A program made the translations under genes and the position numbers. This document shows, one piece after another, positions 1 to 5,054 of a stretch of DNA of 5,675 bases (its first letter is position 1; each line of letters begins with the position of its first letter). The notes beneath the pieces were generated by a model. It was not told where the DNA came from, searched no databases, and saw nothing but the letters and a program-made list of their open reading frames with translations. Origin of the DNA: Azoarcus sp. (GTDB lineage Bacteria > Pseudomonadota > Gammaproteobacteria > Burkholderiales > Rhodocyclaceae); NCBI GenBank assembly GCA_031285365.1, contig JAITWP010000043.1, forward strand, positions 1 through 5,675, written 5' to 3'.

Positions 1-791
1 TGCGCGCCGCCTTGCCCCAAGGCGTGCGGCAGCCGCTGTTCGGGTTGCTCGGCCGCGTCTATCCCAAGGCCGATTGGGCGCCGCGCTTTCTGCGCGCCAA
101 GACCACCTTCGAGGGCATGGCGCGCACCTCGGTCGAGGCGTACTTTCATTCGGTTTCCATCCTGCGCGGGCCGATGCGCGAGCAGTTGTTCAGCGCCAAG
201 CTCAAACGCGAATTGGCCGGGTATGACGCGATGCAGGTCTTCGACCGCCACGCCGCGCGCGCCGGCACCGACGACCCGCTGGCGCTGATTCAGTACCTGG
301 ATATCAAGACTTACCTCGTCGGCGACATCAACACCAAGGTCGATCGCGCCAGCATGGCGCATTCACTGGAAGTGCGTGAACCGTTGATGGACCACCCGCT
401 GGTCGAATGGCTGGCCACGCTGCCGTCGTCGTTGAAGATTCAAGGCAACGAAGGCAAGTATTTCTTCAAGAAGGCGATGGAGCCGCACCTGCCGGGTGAA
501 GTGCTGTACCGGCCCAAGATGGGTTTCTCGGTACCGTTGGCGCGCTGGTTCCGCGGGCCGTTGCGCCAGCGCGTGCGTGATGCCGTTCTTGGATCGCGGC
601 TGCAAATGACCGGTTGGTTCAACCGCTCCTATCTTCAGCACTTGGTCGATGCCCATCAATCTGGCGCCCGCGACTACAGCGCACCTTTGTGGACCTTGCT
701 GATGTTCGAAGCTTTTTTGCGGCAGGTGGTCGATGCGTCGGTCAATGGCCCGTTGACGTCGCCGGCGTATGCCGTGGCCGAGGCGGCTTGA
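1..791 (+). CDS. Exosortase A-associated amidotransferase (asparagine synthase family), C-terminal part
   Basis: The gene is cut by the window start: the frame is open from position 3 and ends at TGA 789-791, leaving about 262 residues. They match the C-terminal half of the asparagine-synthase (AsnB-like) synthetase domain. Visible hallmarks are DINTKVDRASMA (about nt 324-359), SLEVREPLMDH straight after it, and GKYFFKKAMEP followed by LYRPKMGFSVPLARWF (about nt 450-550). That arrangement is typical of the exosortase A system amidotransferase family (TIGR03108, usually a little over 600 aa). The N-terminal glutaminase domain with its catalytic Cys and the SGGLDS ATP loop must lie upstream, so activity cannot be judged here. 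By family it would move amide nitrogen from glutamine to an ATP-activated carboxylate, probably on a sugar of the polysaccharide; the substrate is inferred. The next gene begins at or within a few bases of its stop, so they are very likely cotranscribed. A housekeeping AsnB is the alternative, less likely given the neighbours. Confidence 0.9.
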   Translation, partial: RAALPQGVRQPLFGLLGRVYPKADWAPRFLRAKTTFEGMARTSVEAYFHSVSILRGPMREQLFSAKLKRELAGYDAMQVFDRHAARAGTDDPLALIQYLDIKTYLVGDINTKVDRASMAHSLEVREPLMDHPLVEWLATLPSSLKIQGNEGKYFFKKAMEPHLPGEVLYRPKMGFSVPLARWFRGPLRQRVRDAVLGSRLQMTGWFNRSYLQHLVDAHQSGARDYSAPLWTLLMFEAFLRQVVDASVNGPLTSPAYAVAEAA

Positions 792-796
792 GGCTC

Positions 797-2008
797 GTGG
801 AAGACCTTCTGTTTCTGACCCAGCGTTGCCCTTATCCGCCGAACAAGGGCGACAAAATTGCGACCTGGAACATCCTCAAATACTTGCGCAAACGCTTTCG
901 TATTCATCTCGGTGCGTTTGTCGATGACCCCGACGATTGGCAGTACGAGGGGCTGGTGCGCGAGAGTTTCGCGTCGGTACGGCTGCTGGCGCTGAGTCGG
1001 ACGCGAGGGCTGTCACGCTCGTCCGCCGGGCTGATGAGCGGCGAGGCATTGAGCGTGGCCTATTACAGAGACGCCGAACTGCAACAGTGGGTTGATGCGC
1101 GCTTGCGCGCCGGCGTGCGACGGGCATTTGTATTTTCGTCGGCGATGGCGCGCTTTCTGATGGATGCGCGGCAGTGCGTGCGCATGATGCACTTCGCCGA
1201 TATCGACTCGGACAAGTGGCGGCAGTACTCGGCCACGTCGCGCTGGCCCCTGTCATGGGTTTATGCGCGCGAGGCACGCCGCCTGCTGCAATGGGAGCGC
1301 GCGGTGGCGGCGCGCTTCGAGCACAGCTTCTTTGTCTCCGATGCCGAGGCCGCCGACTTTCGGCGCATGGCTCCCGAATCGGCGGCCCGAGTCGGCGTGC
1401 TCTCCAATGGCGTCGATAGCGATTATTTTTCGCCAGAGCGCAGCTACGACAACCCGTTTCCCGACGACGCGTCGCGCGTCGTCTTTACGGGCGCGATGGA
1501 CTATCGACCCAACGCCGACGCGGTCATCTGGTTCGCGCGGGAGGTCATGCCCATCCTCGCATCGGTTCATGGCGAATTTCGGTTCTGCATCGTGGGCAGC
1601 CGGCCGTCGCAAGATGTTCTCGATTTGGCGTCGGACCCGCGCGTGCAGGTGACGGGGCGGGTCGAGGACGTGCGCCCTTATATGGCCCATGCCCGCGTCC
1701 TCGTGGCGCCATTGCGCATCGCGCGCGGCATTCAGAACAAAGTTCTCGAAGCGATGGCGATGGCCAAGACCGTGGTCTGTAGCCCCCAGGCACTGGAAGG
1801 CATCGAGGCGAAGCCGGGCCAGGATTTGCTGCTGGCGGCAGAGCCCGAAGCGTTTGCACAACGTTGTGCCGATGTGTTGCAGGGCCGCGTGGAACTGGGT
1901 TCACAGGCGCGCCGGTGCATGGTGGCTCGCTACGATTGGAACGCGCGTTTGTCCGTCCTCGACAGCCTTTTCGCCGAAGGCGTCGCGCAGGAAAAGGCAT
2001 TGACATGA
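797..2008 (+). CDS. Glycosyltransferase, PEP-CTERM/EpsH1 system-associated (stp1-type, GT4-like)
   Basis: A 403-residue GT-B glycosyltransferase expected to work in the cytoplasm on a lipid-linked glycan. The N-terminus carries LLFLTQRCPYPPNKGDKI (residues 4-21), the signature opening of the TIGR03087 (stp1) family. The C-terminal nucleotide-sugar domain shows FTGAMDYRPNADAVIWF, VTGRVEDVRPYMAHA, then ARGIQNKVLEAMAMAKTVV with E318 as the retained glutamate of the GT4 donor-site motif. Length fits the family (about 400 aa). GTG 797 is chosen because it puts the conserved LLFLT block near the start. TTG 788, which overlaps the upstream stop (TTGA) and has GAGG at 780-783, would add three residues and cannot be excluded. 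The frame stays open back to ATG 614, but that part only overlaps the amidotransferase and has no family similarity. Its stop overlaps the next ATG (ATGA). Donor and acceptor sugars cannot be read from sequence. Confidence 0.93.
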   Translation: MEDLLFLTQRCPYPPNKGDKIATWNILKYLRKRFRIHLGAFVDDPDDWQYEGLVRESFASVRLLALSRTRGLSRSSAGLMSGEALSVAYYRDAELQQWVDARLRAGVRRAFVFSSAMARFLMDARQCVRMMHFADIDSDKWRQYSATSRWPLSWVYAREARRLLQWERAVAARFEHSFFVSDAEAADFRRMAPESAARVGVLSNGVDSDYFSPERSYDNPFPDDASRVVFTGAMDYRPNADAVIWFAREVMPILASVHGEFRFCIVGSRPSQDVLDLASDPRVQVTGRVEDVRPYMAHARVLVAPLRIARGIQNKVLEAMAMAKTVVCSPQALEGIEAKPGQDLLLAAEPEAFAQRCADVLQGRVELGSQARRCMVARYDWNARLSVLDSLFAEGVAQEKALT

Positions 2009-3228
2009 GCGCGCCGCTGCGCATCTTGCACATCTTCGACCACTCGCTGCCGCTGCATTCGGGTTACACGTTTCGCAGCGCCAACATCTTGCGCCATCAA
2101 AAGCAGTTGGGCTGGCAGACGTTTCATCTGACCAGCGCCAAACAAGGGCCGTGTTCCGCCGATCAGGAAGAAGTCGATGGTTTGCTGTTTCATCGCACGG
2201 CTGCCGCAGATGGGTGGGTTGCACGTCTTCCGGTGATGCGCCAGCGGGCGGTTATGAAAACCACCGAATCGCGCCTGTACGAGCTGGCCCGCGCGCTCAC
2301 GCCCGACGTGCTGCATGCGCATTCCCCGGTGCTCAATGCGTGGCCGGCATTGAGCGTCGGGCGGCAACTTGGCATTCCGGTGGTCTATGAAATTCGCGCC
2401 TTTTGGGAAGACGCCGCCGCCGACCTGGGCACGCAGGTGGAGGGCGGGCCCCGATACAAGCTCACCCGGGCGATGGAAACACGCGCCGTCCGCGCCGCCC
2501 ATCAGGTGGTGACCATTTGCGAAGGGCTGCGGTCGGATTTGGTCGCCCGCGGTTTCGATGCGCGAAAGATCACCGTCGTTCCGAACGCGGTTGACGTGCA
2601 GCGCTTTCAACTGCGCGCGCCTCCGGTGCCGGAGTTGTTGCAGCGTCTCGGCCTGCAGGGCGCGCGCGTGCTCGGCTTCATCGGTTCGTTCTACGCTTAC
2701 GAGGGGCTGGACCTGATGGTTGCGGCCTTGCCCCAGGTGCGACAGCACATGCCCGAAGTGAAGCTACTGCTGGTGGGCGGCGGGCCGCGCGAGCCAGCGC
2801 TGAAAGAGCAGGTCCGTCAACTGGGCTTACAGTCGCATGTGGTGTTCACGGGTCGGGTGCCGCACGACGAAGTGGACCGTTATTACGACTTGGTGGACTT
2901 GCTGGTCTATCCGCGCCATCCGATCCGCCTGACCGAGTTGGTGACGCCGCTCAAACCGCTGGAGGCGATGGCGCAAGGACATCTGCTGTTGGCTTCCGAC
3001 GTGGGCGGGCACCGCGAGCTGATCGAGGATGGCGTGACCGGTCTGCTGTTCAAGGCTGGCGACCGCGACGAACTCGCGGCCCGGATCTCGGCCGCGTTGA
3101 CCCTGCCGGAAGGCGGGGCGACGATTCGTAGTGCGGGCCGCACCTTCGTTGAATCGCGGCGGAACTGGCTGGGTAGCGTTGAGCAATACCGGCGTTGCTA
3201 TGGGGCTGCGTTAGGGCGTGCACTTTGA
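2005..3228 (+). CDS. Glycosyltransferase, PEP-CTERM/exosortase A-associated (stp3-type, GT4)
   Basis: A 407-residue GT4 glycosyltransferase with a GT-B fold, presumed cytoplasmic. The N-terminal domain opens with LRILHIFDHSLPLHSGYTFR (about residues 5-24), followed by GWQTFHLTSAKQG, which is diagnostic of the exosortase A-associated TIGR04063 (stp3) group. PDVLHAHSP sits near residue 100. The C-terminal domain shows GFIGSFYAYEGLDLMVAALP, LLLVGGGP, VVFTGRVPHDEV, and then the donor-binding region VTPLKPLEAMAQG (residues 313-325) with E311 and E320, and VGGHRELIEDGVTGLLF after it. ATG 2005 overlaps the preceding stop in an ATGA arrangement, with AAAGG at 1993-1997 as a plausible ribosome binding site. 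The frame is open upstream to 1864, but that stretch lies inside the previous gene and has no family similarity. It adds one sugar of the repeat unit; which sugar is unknown. It is the last gene of the GC-rich block. Confidence 0.94.
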   Translation: MSAPLRILHIFDHSLPLHSGYTFRSANILRHQKQLGWQTFHLTSAKQGPCSADQEEVDGLLFHRTAAADGWVARLPVMRQRAVMKTTESRLYELARALTPDVLHAHSPVLNAWPALSVGRQLGIPVVYEIRAFWEDAAADLGTQVEGGPRYKLTRAMETRAVRAAHQVVTICEGLRSDLVARGFDARKITVVPNAVDVQRFQLRAPPVPELLQRLGLQGARVLGFIGSFYAYEGLDLMVAALPQVRQHMPEVKLLLVGGGPREPALKEQVRQLGLQSHVVFTGRVPHDEVDRYYDLVDLLVYPRHPIRLTELVTPLKPLEAMAQGHLLLASDVGGHRELIEDGVTGLLFKAGDRDELAARISAALTLPEGGATIRSAGRTFVESRRNWLGSVEQYRRCYGAALGRAL

Positions 3229-3232
3229 GTGC
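3220..3232 (+). other. Short hairpin over the stp3-type glycosyltransferase stop codon
   Basis: GCACT (3220-3224), loop TTG, AGTGC (3228-3232) form a perfect 5-bp stem spanning the TGA stop. The bases after it are GGGGAAGC, with no run of T. It does not qualify as an intrinsic terminator, though it could slow ribosomes or protect the 3' end. A stem this short may be chance. Confidence 0.25.
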
Positions 3233-3280
3233 GGGGAAGCGTGCAGAGGGCATGCGGGGTGTGGATTCCGTGGCGATATC

Positions 3281-3406
3281 ATGAATACTGACTCCTATCG
3301 TCTGATATTTGACAGATACATAGCTCCAATAGAGTATCTCCATCTTAACGATGATGGAGTCTACCGGCTCCTTTCAGGAGTTATTGAAAATCCCCCTGGT
3401 TTGTGA
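3281..3406 (+). CDS. Possible small ORF of 41 aa, unrecognised (doubtful gene)
   Basis: ATG 3281 opens a frame of 41 residues ending at TGA 3404-3406. The product begins MNTDSYRLIFDRYIAPIEYL and ends VIENPPGL. It looks soluble, mixed in charge and rich in aromatic residues, with no signal peptide or membrane segment. I do not recognise it. No convincing ribosome binding site precedes the ATG. The same frame is open back to GTG 3218 inside the previous gene, giving 62 residues, but the GC-rich Cys/Gly-rich extension looks non-coding. It might be a genuine small gene, a leader, or a leftover fragment of a larger gene lost when the AT-rich segment arrived. Its last codons coincide with the -35 element of the predicted ligase promoter, which argues mildly against a conserved protein. 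Confidence 0.25.
   Translation: MNTDSYRLIFDRYIAPIEYLHLNDDGVYRLLSGVIENPPGL
3338..3359 (+). other. Hairpin, 7-bp stem with 8-base loop
   Basis: CTCCATC (3338-3344) and GATGGAG (3353-3359) are perfect inverse complements around the loop TTAACGAT. A second small stem, CTCCT-TTC-AGGAG, follows at 3368-3380. Neither has a T-run behind it, so neither is a standard intrinsic terminator. The CTCC and GGAG arms could also pair in alternative combinations. Both lie inside the doubtful 41-codon ORF. Confidence 0.3.
3368..3380 (+). other. Hairpin CTCCT-TTC-AGGAG
   Basis: A perfect 5-bp stem with a 3-base loop, extendable by two G-T wobbles. It is followed by TTATTGAAAA, not a U-tract. It sits about 20 bases before the predicted -35 element of the ligase promoter, so a weak or factor-assisted transcript end for the upstream operon is possible but not shown. 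Confidence 0.25.
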
Positions 3407-3428
3407 TAACGTTAATTCATGCTAAAAT
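3401..3428 (+). promoter_or_regulatory. Predicted sigma70-type promoter for the O-ligase gene
   Basis: TTGTGA (3401-3406; 4 of 6 matches to TTGACA) and TAAAAT (3423-3428; 5 of 6 to TATAAT) are separated by 16 bases, in the most AT-rich part of the window. Transcription would begin near 3435, giving a leader of roughly 135-140 bases before ATG 3573. It would let the ligase, the small ORF and the deacetylase be expressed separately from the upstream glycosyltransferases. AT-rich DNA yields such matches by chance, so confidence is moderate. Confidence 0.45.
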
Positions 3429-3430
3429 AC

Positions 3431-3449
3431 ATTATTTAATGTAAATAAT
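3431..3449. repeat. Perfect 8-bp AT-rich inverted repeat (candidate operator)
   Basis: ATTATTTA (3431-3438) and TAAATAAT (3442-3449) are exact inverse complements around ATG (3439-3441). The palindrome starts 2 bases after the predicted -10 box and would cover the transcription start, a classic position for a repressor or a nucleoid protein such as H-NS/MvaT-like factors. The regulator is not identifiable. Because the arms contain only A and T, chance occurrence is not negligible. Confidence 0.4.
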
Positions 3450-3572
3450 TAATTTCATTTAGGGCCTGCATAAATGGTTGATGTTTGAATTTGCGAGGTA
3501 AAAATATCGTGCTTGGCGATGATGTGCGCGATTCTGAGAAACTCCTAGTACCGTAGTCTATCAGGTTATGCT

Positions 3573-4895
3573 ATGCGTGATTTAGTTCTTATAACCATAT
3601 TTGCAATTGTGCTACCGATGGCCTTCAAGCACACATGGATTTCCGTCAATTTGTGGACTTGGGTCAGCATAATGAATCCGCATCAATTGACCTATGGCTT
3701 CACGAACGGCTTACCATTCGCGGCAACGGCTGCTTTCACCGCGCTAGTTTCAATAGTAATTGATAAAAAAAGCATTCATTTCCCACGAGATATAGTCGTG
3801 TTGTTGTTGTTTGTATTTATTGGTTGGATGTGTTTGACAACGGCTTTGGGTTATTACCCAATGGATGGGATAGTGTATCTTAAGAGGGTGCTTAAAATAC
3901 AATTGATGACAATTGTCGCAATGATGGCCGTGCGTGAGCGAAAACATATTGAATGGTTTATCTGGGTCAATGCGATATCAATCGGTTTTTATGGGATTAA
4001 AGGCGGTATCTTTACAATACTCACTGCGGGAGGGGCGCGCGTATGGGGGCCTCCTGGCGGATTCATTGAAGGTAACAATGAGATCGGTTTAGCGATGGTG
4101 ATGACAATCCCTTTGCTGAATTATTTGCGACTTGTCTCACCAAGTCACCGAGTGCGTTTGGGATTGCTATTTTCAATGCTACTGACGGCAGTTGCTGCGC
4201 TTGGCACGCAGTCGCGTGGGGCTCTGTTGGCTATTAGTGCAATGGCGTTTATGATGTGGTTACGGTCTGTGCGAAAAATATTAAGCCTGCTCGTGCTGGT
4301 CATTGTTGCTGTGAACATGCTCGCTTTTATGCCTGAAAGCTGGACCGCGCGTATGAACACCATTCAAAATTACGAACAGGATGATAGCGCAATGGGTCGT
4401 ATCAATGCTTGGCGGATGGCATTCAATCTAGCTAATGATCGGTTTTTTGGCGGCGGTTTTGAGATAATCACTCCTGAATTGTTTCAGCGCTATGCACCTG
4501 AGCCGATGGATATCCACGCTGCGCACAGCATTTATTTCCAAGTTTTGGGCGAGCATGGTTGGGTTGGGTTGGCGCTGTTTGTCGGTATCGGCTATTTATC
4601 ATTTCGAAGTGCAGGGCGTACACGCAGGCTGGCTCTTCAATATAAAAACGCAGAATGGCTATTCCATCTGAGTGGAATGCTGCAGGTTTCGTTAGTCGGA
4701 TTTGCCGTTGGCGGAGCATTTCTAAGTTTGGCTTATTTCGATTTGCCATATAATATTATTGTTATTGTTGTTGCCGGCAGTTGGTGGTTGCGTGAGCAGC
4801 GATGGAAGATTGAAGCGAATGGTGCCTTCGGCTCTGGTTTACCCGTTATGCGGACGACGCGGCAGTCAGTTATAACGACACGCAAATCGGTGTGA
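3573..4895 (+). CDS. Probable O-glycosylation ligase / Wzy-like protein, exosortase A-associated
   Basis: A 440-residue polytopic inner-membrane protein with roughly 11-12 hydrophobic segments by eye. The N-terminus (MRDLVLITIFAIVLPMAF, then a tryptophan-rich stretch and SIMNPHQLTYGF near residues 32-43) is characteristic of the TIGR03097 exosortase A-associated O-ligase family. The Wzy_C/O-antigen-ligase features follow: GTQSRGALLA with R215, a long periplasmic loop from about residue 253 to 325, and H315/H318 in HAAHSIYFQVLGEHGW just before the next membrane segment. It would join or polymerise lipid-linked glycan on the periplasmic face; ligation to protein versus polymerisation is unsettled for this family. 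ATG 3573 has AGG at 3563-3565 with a 7-base spacer. Base composition is much lower in GC than the upstream genes (24 of 60 at 3901-3960). A basic, non-membrane tail of about 35 residues ends the protein. Two bases separate it from the next small ORF. Confidence 0.92.
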   Translation: MRDLVLITIFAIVLPMAFKHTWISVNLWTWVSIMNPHQLTYGFTNGLPFAATAAFTALVSIVIDKKSIHFPRDIVVLLLFVFIGWMCLTTALGYYPMDGIVYLKRVLKIQLMTIVAMMAVRERKHIEWFIWVNAISIGFYGIKGGIFTILTAGGARVWGPPGGFIEGNNEIGLAMVMTIPLLNYLRLVSPSHRVRLGLLFSMLLTAVAALGTQSRGALLAISAMAFMMWLRSVRKILSLLVLVIVAVNMLAFMPESWTARMNTIQNYEQDDSAMGRINAWRMAFNLANDRFFGGGFEIITPELFQRYAPEPMDIHAAHSIYFQVLGEHGWVGLALFVGIGYLSFRSAGRTRRLALQYKNAEWLFHLSGMLQVSLVGFAVGGAFLSLAYFDLPYNIIVIVVAGSWWLREQRWKIEANGAFGSGLPVMRTTRQSVITTRKSV

Positions 4896-4897
4896 TT

Positions 4898-5050
4898 ATG
4901 TTATCGCTATTGTTATCCATTTTTGCCTTGATTTTATCCCGATTCGATTATATTTTTTGGACGATTTGGAAGCTGCTGCCACGTAAGCAGATGTCCTGGC
5001 ACCCATGGCATATGTTAATGGGCATACCCGAGCCGACGGAGGTGAGATAA
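4898..5050 (+). CDS. Small hydrophobic membrane protein, 50 aa, unrecognised
   Basis: ATG 4898 to TAA 5048-5050 encodes 50 residues: a hydrophobic N-terminus (MLSLLLSIFALILSRF), an aromatic segment with W21 and W24, a basic patch (K25, R29, K30), and a short polar tail containing W34, W37 and three Met. It looks like a single-pass or interfacial membrane peptide. It starts 2 bases after the ligase stop and ends 4 bases before the deacetylase ATG, and the deacetylase ribosome binding site lies within its final codons, which fits a translationally coupled operon. GTG 4892 in the same frame would overlap the ligase stop as GTGA and is an alternative start. GGTG at 4889-4892 is a weak ribosome binding site. 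The frame remains open upstream to about 4814 inside the ligase gene, which slightly weakens the case. I do not recognise a family; an accessory subunit of the ligase is only a guess. Confidence 0.5.
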   Translation: MLSLLLSIFALILSRFDYIFWTIWKLLPRKQMSWHPWHMLMGIPEPTEVR

Positions 5051-5054
5051 GGAG
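5038..5054 (+). promoter_or_regulatory. Ribosome binding site of the deacetylase, doubled
   Basis: GGAGGT (5038-5043) is a near-perfect Shine-Dalgarno sequence with an 11-base spacer to ATG 5055. A second match, AAGGAG (5049-5054), touches the ATG directly and is too close to act alone. An in-frame TGA at 5043-5045 rules out any upstream start, so ATG 5055 is the first possible one. The first site lies inside the end of the small hydrophobic ORF. Confidence 0.6.

Larger units (their letters stand above)
3229..3572. other. 344-base intergenic region with abrupt GC-to-AT change
   Basis: This is the only long gap between recognised genes. The first 50 bases are still GC-rich like the upstream operon; from about 3281 the sequence turns AT-rich, reaching 15 G/C in the 60 bases 3421-3480 by hand count. 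It holds a possible 41-codon ORF (3281-3406), two small hairpins inside that ORF, a sigma70-like promoter (3401-3428), a perfect inverted repeat (3431-3449), and about 135 bases of presumed leader before the O-ligase gene. I see no tRNA, no insertion-sequence ends and no terminator with a clear T-run. Confidence 0.7.

Noticed and set aside
614..796. N-terminal extension of the stp1-type glycosyltransferase from ATG 614
   Set aside because: It lies entirely within the amidotransferase coding region, whose C-terminal family motifs are in another frame, and the conserved family N-terminus begins only near 797.
1253..1861. Long open frame on the minus strand inside the stp1-type gene
   Set aside because: It mirrors a GC-rich coding gene, and its translation is low-complexity in Arg/His/Ala with no domain; other minus-strand frames at 876-1277, 1545-2033 and 1930-2748 are shadows for the same reason.
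1864..2004. N-terminal extension of the stp3-type glycosyltransferase from 1864
   Set aside because: It overlaps the preceding gene, whose frame is well supported; the family N-terminus starts at ATG 2005 with an ATGA overlap.
3202..3217. GG-N10-GC spacing resembling a sigma54 (-24/-12) promoter
   Set aside because: The spacing fits, but the -12 part (TAGGGC) lacks the TTGC core and it sits inside the end of the stp3-type gene; probably chance in GC-rich DNA.
3338..3390. Intrinsic terminator for the upstream operon
   Set aside because: Two stems are present but neither is followed by a run of T, so they are reported only as hairpins.
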